Origin: Comamonas testosteroni
GTDB lineage: Bacteria; Pseudomonadota; Gammaproteobacteria; Burkholderiales; Burkholderiaceae_C
Reading direction: 5' to 3'
Assembly (NCBI RefSeq): GCF_030505195.1
Contig: NZ_CP129672.1
Coordinates: 3,010,501-3,074,500, forward strand
DNA: 64,000 nt
Numbering within the stretch: position 1 is the stretch's first letter; every line of letters begins with the position of its first letter. The notes under the pieces are model-generated. The model did no database searches, was not told the DNA's origin, and saw nothing but the letters and a program-made list of their open reading frames with translations. Shown piece by piece: positions 33,902 to 42,125 of the stretch. A program made the translations under genes and the position numbers.

Positions 33902-34888
33902 TCAGTCCAGCGTGATGTTCAGATCCTTGATCAGCTTTTGCCAGCGTGCGCTTTCGCTGTGGATCAGTGCCTGGAACTGCTCGGGCGTGTTGCCCACGGG
34001 CTCCACGCCGAAGTCGATGAGCTTTTGCTTGACGGCAGGCTCGTTGATGGCGGCGGCCACCTGCTTGTTCAGCGCCGTGACGACATTGGCCGGTGTCTTG
34101 GCCGGGGCCACCATGCCGACCAGGGCCGCAGCCTGCACGCCGGGCAGGCCCAGCTCGCCGAAGGTGGGTACATCGGGCAGCTGGGGCAGACGCGTGGCAT
34201 TGGCCACGGCCAGGGGGCGCACCTTGCCGCCCTTGATGAAGCCGGCGCCGGCAGCCAGGTCCACCATCATCACGGGAATCTGACCGCCCGCCACATCTGC
34301 CAGCGCCGGAGCCGCACCGCGATAGGGCGCATGGGCGAGCTTGAGGCCGGCCTCGGACCTGAGCAGTTCCATAGCCAGATGATGGGGGCTGCCCGCACCG
34401 GCGGAGCCGTAGTTCACGCCCTCTGCACTGGCCTTGGCGGCGGCAATGAATTCCTTGGCGGTCTTGGCCTTCTCGGCGGGGCCGGCCACCAAAATCATGG
34501 GAAAGCGACCCATGAGCGTGACGGGCGTCAGATCCTTGCCGGGGTTGTAGCTCAGGCTCTTGTAGAGCACGGGATTGAAGATCAGCGTGCCGTTGTCGGC
34601 CGACAGCACGGTATAGCCGTCGGCCGGTGCGCGCGCGGTCTCCGAGGCGCCGATGGCCGTGTTGCCGCCCGGGCGGTTGTCCACGACGATGGGCTGATGG
34701 GCCTGTGCGCCCCAGGCCTGGCCTATGGTGCGGGCCAGGAAGTCCGAGCCGCCGCCTGCGGCGTAGGGCACGATCCAGCGCACGCTCTTGCTCGGGTACT
34801 TGTCCTGGGCCACGGCGGTGCCAGGGGCTGCGGCCAGCCAGAGCATGCTGGTGGCCAGAACCGAGGCGGTGAAGAGGCGTTTTTTCAT
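33902..34888 (-). CDS. Bug/TctC family periplasmic solute-binding protein
   Basis: A 328-residue Bug-type receptor. It has a signal sequence (FTASVLATSMLWLAAAPGTAVA, cut before QDKYPSKSV) and the family pattern VRWIVPYAAGGGSDFLARTIG, VVDNRPGGNTAIGAS, NYGSAGAGSPHHLAMELL and PYRGAAPALADVAGGQIP. It likely binds an aromatic or other carboxylic acid. It is minus-strand, upstream of the P450 gene and divergent from an IclR regulator, which probably controls it. ATG at 34888 is preceded by a purine-rich stretch. Confidence 0.92.
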   Translation of the reverse strand: MKKRLFTASVLATSMLWLAAAPGTAVAQDKYPSKSVRWIVPYAAGGGSDFLARTIGQAWGAQAHQPIVVDNRPGGNTAIGASETARAPADGYTVLSADNGTLIFNPVLYKSLSYNPGKDLTPVTLMGRFPMILVAGPAEKAKTAKEFIAAAKASAEGVNYGSAGAGSPHHLAMELLRSEAGLKLAHAPYRGAAPALADVAGGQIPVMMVDLAAGAGFIKGGKVRPLAVANATRLPQLPDVPTFGELGLPGVQAAALVGMVAPAKTPANVVTALNKQVAAAINEPAVKQKLIDFGVEPVGNTPEQFQALIHSESARWQKLIKDLNITLD

Positions 34889-34965
34889 TGAGGGTGTCTC
34901 CTGGGCTGTGGTGTTGTTTGTCTGCGGGTTAACCAAGCTTCACTCCGCCTGCGGTTCCGCTTTAA

Positions 34966-34997
34966 TACGGAAATTATTTTGCGTAATTTTTATACGC
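34966..34997. promoter_or_regulatory. Candidate IclR-type operators in the Bug-IclR divergent region
   Basis: Two adjacent inverted repeats occur in an AT-rich stretch: TACGGAAATTATTTTGCGTA (34966-34985) and GCGTAATTTTTATACGC (34981-34997), followed by another GCGTAAAT. TACGC/GCGTA arms recur three times, typical of a local regulator site. Confidence 0.5.
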
Positions 34998-35091
34998 ATA
35001 GCGTAAATATGCTTCAAGGGATTACCCGAAAGCCAGCATGAGACATGCGTGAAAATGTCTTCAACGGCTTACGAGACAGGCGCAACCAGCT

Positions 35092-35961
35092 ATGAAAATC
35101 GAGAAGAAGACCTTGGCTATGGCCAAGCGGCAAGCAGCCAGCCCAGCAGCAGCAGTGGCGTCGCACAATGCCCGGCAAGAGCCGGATCAGCGTCGCCAGC
35201 GTGTGCAGGCAGCAGAGACCTGTCTGGCCGTGCTCAAGGCTCTGGCCGGGCTGGGCGGGCGTGCCAGTCTCACGGCCATCGGAGCTGCCGTCGATGAAAG
35301 CCCGGCCAAGGTGCATCGCTATCTGGCCAGTCTCATGGCCGAAGGTCTGGTGGAGCAGGATCGTGGTGGCACCCAGTACGCGCTCGGACGCGAGGCCATC
35401 CATATCGGCCTGGCTGCGATGCGCCAGAACGATCCTGTGCGCATGTCCGAGCCCGCTTTGCAGCATCTGCGCGAGTCCTTGCAGGTCACGAGTTTTGTCG
35501 CGGTCATGGGCAATATGGGGCCCACCATCGTGCGTTTCGAGGAGCCCAGCCTGCCCATTACCGTCAATGTGCGTGTGGGCTCGGTCATGTCCATGCTGTG
35601 GTCGGCCACGGGGCGGGCATTCTTTGCCTTCATGGAGCCGCAGCCAGAGGTCCAGGCGCTGCTGGCGCGTGAGCTGGAGGCCGCCAGCCCCGAGCATCGC
35701 CGCCTGCTGCATGCCAGCAAGCCTCTGGAGCAGCTGCGCAGCGAGATTCGCGCAGCCGGCTGTGCGTCGATCCGGGACCTGAACCTGCCCGGCATCAGCG
35801 CCGTTGCTGCCCCATTGTTTGACTACCACGGCCACGTGGTGGCCGTGCTCTGCGCGCTGGGGGCCAGCGGCGGCTTCGACCCCGATCCGCAGGGCCGCAT
35901 TGCCCAGGCTGTATGCCAGGAGGCGCGCAGTATCAGCGCTTCGCTGGGTTACAGAACCTAG
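35092..35961 (+). CDS. IclR family transcriptional regulator
   Basis: A 289-residue IclR regulator. The winged HTH is at about 40-100 (AETCLAVLKALAGLGGRASLTAIGAAVDESPAKVHRYLASLMAEGLVEQ seen in parts), and the ligand-binding domain follows with SFVAVMGNMGPTIVRFEEP, MLWSATGRAFFAF and GISAVAAPLFDYHGHVVAVLCALG. It is divergent from the Bug-P450 pair and probably regulates it. It resembles the second IclR gene 9 bases downstream on the other strand, so the two may be duplicates. Confidence 0.93.
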   Translation: MKIEKKTLAMAKRQAASPAAAVASHNARQEPDQRRQRVQAAETCLAVLKALAGLGGRASLTAIGAAVDESPAKVHRYLASLMAEGLVEQDRGGTQYALGREAIHIGLAAMRQNDPVRMSEPALQHLRESLQVTSFVAVMGNMGPTIVRFEEPSLPITVNVRVGSVMSMLWSATGRAFFAFMEPQPEVQALLARELEAASPEHRRLLHASKPLEQLRSEIRAAGCASIRDLNLPGISAVAAPLFDYHGHVVAVLCALGASGGFDPDPQGRIAQAVCQEARSISASLGYRT

Positions 35962-35969
35962 GTCTGTGA

Positions 35970-36797
35970 TCAGGCCCCGGTCAGCGCAGCCGGGGCTCCG
36001 AGGCGCTGGGACAGCTGACGCGCCTGGGCCTGCAGCTTGCGGGCTGGCAGACCGGCGGGGTCCAGCGTCAGCGTGACCGAAGGGCCGATGGCGGCAATCG
36101 CCAGCACCAAGTGGCCGAAGCCGTCAAACACAGGCACCGCCAGCGCGCTTACGCCGGAGAGCAATTGGTTCTCGACCACGCTCAGGTGGTTGCTGCGAAT
36201 GGAGTCCAGCTCCTTGGCAAACGCCGGCTCGTCCAAGCTGTGGCCTTCGGCCTGCAGCAGCGGTGCGATACGGGCCGGGTCGCCGAAAGCCGCAAAAATC
36301 TTGCCCGTGGCGGTATGGCGCAAGGAGGCCGGCGTGCCGTGGCGCATGGCCACATAGACATGGGTCGGGCCTTCCTCGACACGGATGATGGTCGGCCCCT
36401 GGCCGCTCCACATGGACACCGACACGGTGTAGCCCACCTCTTGCGCCAGGGCGGGCAAATCAGCAATCGCCATGCGCACAGGGTCTGCCTGCTGCAGGCT
36501 GATGAGCCCCATCTGAATGGCCAGCGGCCCCAGGCCGTAATGGCCGCTGACGCGATCTTGCTCCATCAGGCCCAGCTTGCAAAAGCTCACCAGATAGGGG
36601 TGGGCCTTGGCCGCCGTCATCTCGGCCTCGCGTGCCAGATCCTTGAGCGCCATGCGCCGGCCCGTGCGCGCCAGCACCTTGAGCAGCTGGCCGCCGACCT
36701 CCACGCTCTGTATGCCGCGCGGTGCGCGCGTGGGCTCGTCGTCACTGGATTCAAGCATCAAACGGGCGTCGGTCGAAGAGGTGTTGGCGTGAGGCAT
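35970..36797 (-). CDS. IclR family transcriptional regulator
   Basis: A 275-residue IclR regulator with a winged HTH (LLKVLARTGRRMALKDLAREAEMTAAKAHPYLVSFCKLGLMEQ in parts) and an effector domain (YTVSVSMWSGQGPTIIRVEEG, RHTATGKIFAAFGDPA, LLSGVSALAVPVFDGFGHLVLAIAAIG). It converges with the other IclR gene and is divergent from the MBL-fold/monooxygenase genes, which it probably controls. I start at MPHANTSSTD (36797); the 17 residues upstream in frame are not conserved. Confidence 0.93.
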   Translation of the reverse strand: MPHANTSSTDARLMLESSDDEPTRAPRGIQSVEVGGQLLKVLARTGRRMALKDLAREAEMTAAKAHPYLVSFCKLGLMEQDRVSGHYGLGPLAIQMGLISLQQADPVRMAIADLPALAQEVGYTVSVSMWSGQGPTIIRVEEGPTHVYVAMRHGTPASLRHTATGKIFAAFGDPARIAPLLQAEGHSLDEPAFAKELDSIRSNHLSVVENQLLSGVSALAVPVFDGFGHLVLAIAAIGPSVTLTLDPAGLPARKLQAQARQLSQRLGAPAALTGA

Positions 36798-36916
36798 GAC
36801 GGCATTGTGACGGGGAACGGTGGCTGGAAACCCTCCAGGGTTTTTCACTATGACAAATCAATTGTGCAATGTTGAATTTATATCTAGCATTCAGAAATTC
36901 GATAAAGATGAATGCA

Positions 36917-36931
36917 TTTGTTTAAAACAAA
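36917..36931. promoter_or_regulatory. Palindrome upstream of the MBL-fold gene
   Basis: TTTGTTTAAAACAAA is a perfect inverted repeat about a central A, 13 bases before the ATG. Nearby, GCATTC (36886-36891 region) pairs with GAATGC at 36909-36914. Both lie in the AT-rich IclR/MBL divergent interval and are operator candidates. Confidence 0.45.
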
Positions 36932-36943
36932 GAGATTGCAACG

Positions 36944-37900
36944 ATGAACACCAAGACCTTTGCCTCCGCCGCCGACCTTGAAGTCAAGAAGGTGAGCTTC
37001 GACAAGCTCTCCGAACATGCCTATGCCTACACGGCCGAGGGCGACCCCAACACCGGCATCATCATTGGCGAGGATGCCGTGATGGTCATCGACACCCAGG
37101 CCACGCCCGTCATGGCCGAGGACGTGATCCGCCGCATTCGCGAGGTCACGGACAAGCCCATCAAATACGTCACGCTGTCGCATTACCACGCGGTGCGCGT
37201 GCTGGGTGCCTCGGCCTACGGCGCCGAGCACATCATTGCCAGCCAGGACACCTACGACCTCATCGTCGAGCGCGGCGAGCAGGACAAGGCCAGTGAGATC
37301 GGGCGCTTTCCGCGCCTGTTCCAGAACGTCGAGAGCGTGCCCGAGGGCATGACCTGGCCGACCATGACCTTCACCGGCAAGATGACGCTGTGGCTGGGCA
37401 AGCTCGAGGTGCAGATCCTGCAGCTGGGCCGTGGCCACACCAAGGGCGATACCGTGGTCTGGCTGCCGCAGGAGAAGGTGCTGTTCAGTGGCGATCTGGT
37501 CGAGTTCGATGCCACGCCCTATGCCGGCGACGCCTACTTCCAGGACTGGCCGCAGACGCTGGATGCCATCGCCGCGCTGAAGCCCGAAAAGCTGGTGCCC
37601 GGCCGCGGTGCGGCACTGCAGAACGCAGCCGAAGTGCAGGCCGGTCTGGCGGGCACGCGCAATTTCATCAGCGACCTGTGGGCCGAGGTCAAGGCCGGCG
37701 CCGATGCGCGCCAGGACCTGCGCAAGGTCTACGAGGCAGCCTTTGCCAAGCTGCAGCCCAAATACGGCCATTGGGTGATCTTCAACCACTGCATGCCGTT
37801 TGATGTGACGCGCGCCTATGACGAGGCATCGGGCCATGCCGACCCGCGCATCTGGACCGCCGAGCGCGACCGCGAGATGTGGCTGGCGCTGGAAGGCTAG
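36944..37900 (+). CDS. MBL-fold metallo-hydrolase with altered metal motif
   Basis: A 318-residue metallo-beta-lactamase-fold protein. The fold is clear from TGIIIGEDAVMVIDTQAT, the strand before VTLSHYHAVRVLGASAYG, LGRGHTKGDTVVWLPQEKVLFSGDLV and an NHCMPFD segment near the C terminus. The canonical HxHxDH is HYHAVR here: Asp and the third His are replaced by Val and Arg, so metal site 2 is probably lost or remodelled. The downstream H (GRGHTKGD) and D (SGDLV) are kept. It heads a plus-strand group with a flavoprotein monooxygenase, DUF2783 and a Bug protein. Reaction unknown. Confidence 0.85.
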   Translation: MNTKTFASAADLEVKKVSFDKLSEHAYAYTAEGDPNTGIIIGEDAVMVIDTQATPVMAEDVIRRIREVTDKPIKYVTLSHYHAVRVLGASAYGAEHIIASQDTYDLIVERGEQDKASEIGRFPRLFQNVESVPEGMTWPTMTFTGKMTLWLGKLEVQILQLGRGHTKGDTVVWLPQEKVLFSGDLVEFDATPYAGDAYFQDWPQTLDAIAALKPEKLVPGRGAALQNAAEVQAGLAGTRNFISDLWAEVKAGADARQDLRKVYEAAFAKLQPKYGHWVIFNHCMPFDVTRAYDEASGHADPRIWTAERDREMWLALEG

Positions 37901-37964
37901 TCGCCACCCGGGCCGCCCGGCTGACAGTTTCCTGCGCAGGTGCGGCGGTCTGCGGCAAAGCTTT

Positions 37965-38060
37965 CAAAAACAGGAGCTGCTTGCGCTTTTAGTACAAGGA
38001 ATTCAAGTGGAAAAGATATTGAATTCGTTGACTGACAAGCGGTAGTAGCTATCAAAAAAC
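37965..38060. repeat. Dispersed repeat, family 2, as an inverted pair
   Basis: A plus-strand copy (CAGGAGCTGCTTGCGCTTTT, 37970 on) faces a minus-strand copy (plus-strand ACAAGCGGTAGTAGCTATCA, to about 38053), with TTGAATTC-like arms between. The pair could fold into a long hairpin in the gap before the monooxygenase gene. Confidence 0.6.
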
Positions 38061-38144
38061 ACAGTCTAAATCCGGCCGCAAAGAGCCGGAGGGGTGGCTT
38101 TTGCCCCAAAGAACAGATCCACGCTTTTCAAGGTTTGCGCACCG

Positions 38145-39824
38145 ATGAACTCCATGTCCACCCCAGCCATTGCTCCTGAGGCCCTGCGCGGCAGCGCCGC
38201 CGACATTCAGTCCATCCAGATTCCCTATCGGCGGCATGCGGACCAGGATGCCGATGTGCCGGCTCGCCACCCCGTGGTCGTCGTCGGTGCCGGGCCCGTG
38301 GGCCTGTCTCTGGCCATCGATCTGGCGCAGCGCGGCCAGCCGGTGGTGGTGCTCGACAACGACTGCAAGCTGTCCACAGGCTCGCGCGCCATCTGCTTTT
38401 CCAAACGCACGCTGGAGATCTGGGACCGCCTGGGCGTGGGCCAGCCCATGGTGGACAAGGGTGTGTCCTGGAATCTGGGCAAGGTGTTTGCCAGGGATCA
38501 GTCGCTCTACCAGTTCGACCTGCTGCCCGAAGCCGGTCACGAGCGCCCGGCCTTCATCAATCTGCAGCAGTACTACGCCGAAGCCTATCTGGTCGAGCGC
38601 GCCCTGCAGCTGCCGCTGATCGATCTGCGCTGGCACAACAAAGTCACGGCGCTGGTGCCGCGCGACGACGGTGCCCTGGTGAGCGTGGAAACGCCCGAGG
38701 GCGAGTACCGGATCGATGCCCAGTGGGTGCTGGCCTGCGACGGCTCGCGCTCGCCCTTGCGCGGCTTGCTGGGCCAGGAAAGCCATGGCCGCATCTTCCG
38801 CGACCGGTTTCTGATTGCCGATGTGAAGATGCATGCGGATTTTCCGACCGAGCGCTGGTTCTGGTTCGATCCGCCGTTTCATCCGGGCCAGAGCGTGCTG
38901 CTGCACCGCCAGCCCGACGATGTCTGGCGCATCGACTTCCAGCTGGGCTGGGAGGCCGATCCCGAAGAGGAGAAAAAGCCCGAGAACATCCTGCCGCGCA
39001 TCCGCGCACTGCTGGGCAAGGACGCGCACTTCGAGCTCGAATGGGCCAGCGTCTACACCTTTGCCTGCCTGCGCATGGACCGCTTCGTTCACGGCCGCGT
39101 GGTCTTCGCGGGCGACAGCGCGCATGGCGTCTCGCCCTTCGGCGCGCGCGGTGCCAACAGCGGCGTGCAGGATGCCGAGAACCTGGCCTGGAAGCTCGAC
39201 CGCGTGCTGCGCGGCCAGGCCGATGCTGCGCTGATCGCGACCTACGGCGCCGAGCGCGAATACGCGGCCGACGAGAACATCCGCAACTCCACGCGCGCCA
39301 CCGACTTCATCACGCCCAAGAGCGAGATCAGTCGCCTGTTTCGCGATGCGGCGCTGGAGCTGGCGCGCGAGCATGAGTTTGCGCGTCGCATCGTCAACAG
39401 CGGGCGCCTGTCGGTGCCGGCCACGCTGCATCACTCGCCGCTCAACACCCCGGACAGTGAGGAGTTCGCGGGTTCGCAACTGCCTGGCGCTGTACTCAGC
39501 GACGCGCCTATGCGACGTCCCGGCGACGCTGCCACAACTTGGCTGCTGCGCGCACTTGGCAGCGATTTCACGTTGCTGCATTTCGGTGCCACGCCGACCT
39601 GGGCGCGAGAGCTTGGCGGCGTGCTCAATCTCTCGATAGCCGCCGAGGGCGATGTGCATGCCGACCAGGCCGATCTGCTGGATGCACAAGGCCTGGCGGC
39701 GCAGCGCCTGGATGCGCGACCGGGCACCAGCTATCTGCTGCGCCCCGACCAGCATGTCTGCGCGCGCTGGCGCCGTCCCGACGAAGCCGCCGTGCGTGCC
39801 GCGCTGCAGCGTGCCGGCGGCTGA
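38145..39824 (+). CDS. FAD-dependent aromatic monooxygenase (MhpA/PheA-like)
   Basis: A 559-residue class A flavoprotein hydroxylase. The Rossmann FAD motif is VVVVGAGPVGLSLAIDLAQRGQ near residue 43, the DG motif is VLACDGSRSPLRGLLG, and the second FAD motif is VVFAGDSAHGVSPFGARGANSG. The family hydroxylates phenolic acids using NAD(P)H and oxygen. I start at MNSMSTPAIA (38145). It follows the MBL-fold gene by about 240 bases and precedes DUF2783 and Bug genes, a grouping that suggests one aromatic catabolic unit. No ring-cleavage enzyme lies in the window, so the substrate is unknown. Confidence 0.92.
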   Translation: MNSMSTPAIAPEALRGSAADIQSIQIPYRRHADQDADVPARHPVVVVGAGPVGLSLAIDLAQRGQPVVVLDNDCKLSTGSRAICFSKRTLEIWDRLGVGQPMVDKGVSWNLGKVFARDQSLYQFDLLPEAGHERPAFINLQQYYAEAYLVERALQLPLIDLRWHNKVTALVPRDDGALVSVETPEGEYRIDAQWVLACDGSRSPLRGLLGQESHGRIFRDRFLIADVKMHADFPTERWFWFDPPFHPGQSVLLHRQPDDVWRIDFQLGWEADPEEEKKPENILPRIRALLGKDAHFELEWASVYTFACLRMDRFVHGRVVFAGDSAHGVSPFGARGANSGVQDAENLAWKLDRVLRGQADAALIATYGAEREYAADENIRNSTRATDFITPKSEISRLFRDAALELAREHEFARRIVNSGRLSVPATLHHSPLNTPDSEEFAGSQLPGAVLSDAPMRRPGDAATTWLLRALGSDFTLLHFGATPTWARELGGVLNLSIAAEGDVHADQADLLDAQGLAAQRLDARPGTSYLLRPDQHVCARWRRPDEAAVRAALQRAGG

Positions 39825-39827
39825 CAT

Positions 39828-39950
39828 GAAGGCACCACCTGAGGCGCTGCACGCCTTCCCCCTTGCGAGGGGGACGACAGCCTCGCTGCGGCGCGGCGCG
39901 GCCGGCCTGGGCTCTTGCTCGCTGTCCCTGGTGGAGTGCAACACCCTCAG
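39828..39950 (+). repeat. Dispersed intergenic repeat, family 1
   Basis: CACCTGAGGCGCTGCACGCC, CCCCTTGCGAGGGGGACGAC and AGCCTCGCTGCGGCGCGGCG fill the gap between the monooxygenase and DUF2783 genes. CCCCCTTGCGAGGGGG forms a tight hairpin. Confidence 0.75.
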
Positions 39951-39978
39951 AAGATTCCCCCTTTTTTAGGAGACTGCC

Positions 39979-40245
39979 ATGCTGCTGTCCACCCACCCGA
40001 ACCTGCAGGCCTGCGACGATTTCTATGAGGCCCTGATCGCCACGCATCAGGGCCTGGAAACCGCGCAAAGCCATGCCCTCAATGCCCGCCTGGTGCTGCT
40101 GCTGGCCAATCACATTGGCCATCAAGAGACCTTGCTGCATGCGCTCGAACTGGCCCGCGCCAGCGCAGGATTCGCTCCTGCCGGCGCAGACCCGGCCGAG
40201 CGCGGCGCCGTGACACCGGTTGCCCCGGTACACGCTGCCGTTTGA
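39979..40245 (+). CDS. DUF2783 domain protein
   Basis: An 88-residue protein matching the small DUF2783 family, with the core LSTHPNLQACDDFYEALIATHQGLE and ARLVLLLANHIGHQETLLHALELAR. Such proteins are commonly encoded beside flavoprotein monooxygenases and might be accessory or structural partners; no function is established. Position directly after the monooxygenase (with GGAG upstream of the ATG) fits co-transcription, although a repeat separates the two. Confidence 0.8.
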   Translation: MLLSTHPNLQACDDFYEALIATHQGLETAQSHALNARLVLLLANHIGHQETLLHALELARASAGFAPAGADPAERGAVTPVAPVHAAV

Positions 40246-40341
40246 GATGCAGCACGCCGCCAGCCTGGCGGCAGCTGCGCCATCCCCTAAAGGCCCCGTC
40301 ACCAAAATCTATTCAAGGGGCCATGAATCAAGGAGACAAGG

Positions 40342-41316
40342 ATGATGCAACGCAAACAATTTCTGGCCGCACTGGCCTGCTCGACGCTGGCCTGGGCGGC
40401 AGGGCCTGCCGCCATGGCGCAGGAAAAACCCCTGGAATGGGTCATCGGCTACGCCGCAGGCGGGGGCTCCGACGTGGTGGCCCGCGTGATTGCAGAGGCC
40501 ATGGGCCGCAATCTGGAGCGCCCCATCGTCATCAACAACAAGCCCGGCGCGGGAACCAATATCGCAGCCGAATACAGCGCGCGCTCGCATGACTTTGGCA
40601 ACCTGATGTTCACGGCCGACTTCGCCACGCTGGCGGCCAATCCTTTTCTGTTCCGCAAGCTCAACTACAACGCCGAGAAAGACTTCAAGCCCGTGGGCAT
40701 GCTGGTGCGCTTTCCCATGCTGCTGGTGGTCAACAACGATGTGCCGGTCAGCAATCTGACCGAGTTTGTCGCCTGGGCCAAGCAGCAGAAGACCGGCGTG
40801 AGCTGGGGCTCGGCCGGCCTGGGCAGCCCCCATCATCTGGTTGGCGAGCTGTTTCGCGAAGAAGCCGGTCTGGGCAATATGACCCATGTTCCTTATCGCG
40901 GGGCCGCGCCCGCAGTGCAGGATGTGATCGGCGGCCAGATTCCCGCCATGTGGGCCGACAGCGCCACCATCATTCCCTTCCTCGGCGAGAAAAAGCTCAA
41001 GGCCATAGGTGTGGCCAGCCCGGCCCGCATCGATGTGCTGCCCAAAGTCGCCACCTTGCAGGAGCAAGGCCTCAAGGGATTCGAGGGCTATGCCTGGCAG
41101 GGCATCGTCGTGCCCAAGGGCAGCTCGGCCGAGGTGGTCAGGAAGTTCAGCCAGTCGCTGCAGTTTGCGTTGGCCGACACGCGCACCAAGGCCCGTCTGG
41201 CGGCCATGGGGGTCGAGCCCATGCCCGGCAGCTCCGAGCAGATGGAGAAATTTGTCAGCACCGAGCGCAGCAAATGGGGTCGTGTGATCACGGCCAACAA
41301 CATCAAGCTCGATTGA
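40342..41316 (+). CDS. Bug/TctC family periplasmic solute-binding protein
   Basis: A 324-residue Bug receptor with a signal peptide (FLAALACSTLAWAAGPAAMA, cut before QEKPLEW) and the pattern WVIGYAAGGGSDVVARVIAEAM, INNKPGAGTNIAAE, SWGSAGLGSPHHLVGELF and PYRGAAPAVQDVIGGQIPAMW. It probably binds the acid oxidised by the upstream monooxygenase. It is the last gene of the MBL-monooxygenase-DUF2783 group. An adjacent ATG at 40345 is an equal start candidate. Confidence 0.92.
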   Translation: MMQRKQFLAALACSTLAWAAGPAAMAQEKPLEWVIGYAAGGGSDVVARVIAEAMGRNLERPIVINNKPGAGTNIAAEYSARSHDFGNLMFTADFATLAANPFLFRKLNYNAEKDFKPVGMLVRFPMLLVVNNDVPVSNLTEFVAWAKQQKTGVSWGSAGLGSPHHLVGELFREEAGLGNMTHVPYRGAAPAVQDVIGGQIPAMWADSATIIPFLGEKKLKAIGVASPARIDVLPKVATLQEQGLKGFEGYAWQGIVVPKGSSAEVVRKFSQSLQFALADTRTKARLAAMGVEPMPGSSEQMEKFVSTERSKWGRVITANNIKLD

Positions 41317-41423
41317 GAACCGGACTCGGTGGGCCGCAGCCTCGGTGACGGACAGGCCCGGGCACTGCGGGATATGCGTTTTTGCAGATGCGGCGCCGTG
41401 CCAGCCGTGGCAGACTCCGAGCC

Positions 41424-42062
41424 ATGTCCGAGTCCACTCTTCTCGTTGCCGACGATCACCCGCTGTTTCGCGCAGCGTTGATCCAGGTGCTGCACGACCG
41501 CTTTCCGCAATTCCGCATTGTGGAGGCGGCCAGCGCTCAGACCCTGGGCGCAGCGATGCAGGAGCATCCCGAGATCGAGCTGGTGCTGCTGGACCTGGCC
41601 ATGCCCGGCGCGCGCGGCTTCTCGTCCCTGCTGCATCTGCGCGGCGAATATGCGCAGGTGCCGGTGATCATCGTCTCGTCCAATGACGACCCTCGCATCA
41701 TCCGTCGCGCCCAGCAGTTCGGGGCGGCAGGCTTTATCTCCAAGTCTGCGGCTGCAGACGATATGAGTGCCGCGATTGACGATGTGCTGAGCGGGGATAT
41801 CAGCTTTCCCTCCATGGTGGCCGAGCGCTCGGAGGCCGATGCGGCCCTGGCCGCTCGTCTGGCCCAGCTCACGCCCCAGCAGTTTCGCGTGCTGCTGTGC
41901 ATTGCCGACGGACTGCTCAACAAGCAGATCGCGCACGAGCTGGGCCTGGCCGAAAACACCGTCAAGGTGCATGTGACGGCAATTCTCAAGAAGCTCGAAT
42001 GCTATTCACGCACCCAGGCCGCTGTGCTGGTCAAGAGCCTGGAAAACGATCACGAGGTTTGA
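41424..42062 (+). CDS. LuxR/NarL family response regulator
   Basis: A 212-residue response regulator. The receiver domain has the acidic pair VADDHP, phospho-acceptor D57 in LVLLDLAMPG, the Ser/Thr in IVSSNDD and Lys in FISKSAAADDM. The C-terminal LuxR HTH is LTPQQFRVLLCIADGLLNKQIAHELGLAENTVKVHVTAILKKL. Start at MSESTLLVAD (41424). A large hybrid kinase lies 1.7 kb downstream on the other strand and DctA beyond it, so the pair may control dicarboxylate uptake; this link is inferred. Confidence 0.93.
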   Translation: MSESTLLVADDHPLFRAALIQVLHDRFPQFRIVEAASAQTLGAAMQEHPEIELVLLDLAMPGARGFSSLLHLRGEYAQVPVIIVSSNDDPRIIRRAQQFGAAGFISKSAAADDMSAAIDDVLSGDISFPSMVAERSEADAALAARLAQLTPQQFRVLLCIADGLLNKQIAHELGLAENTVKVHVTAILKKLECYSRTQAAVLVKSLENDHEV

Positions 42063-42092
42063 TCGCCCTGGTGCCTCACGGGCTCTCCGTTT

Positions 42093-42125
42093 TGATAGCT
42101 TGCGTTGCAGTTCGATGGCTACAAG
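42093..42125 (+). repeat. Dispersed repeat, family 2 (diverged copy)
   Basis: TTTTGATAGCTTGCGTTGCAG followed by TTCGATGGCTACAAG, between the response regulator and the GFA gene; it overlaps the GFA stop by a few bases. Confidence 0.5.

Noticed and set aside
32113..33915. 600-codon open frame antisense to the P450 gene
   Set aside because: Shadow of the P450 coding strand; sequence is low-complexity.
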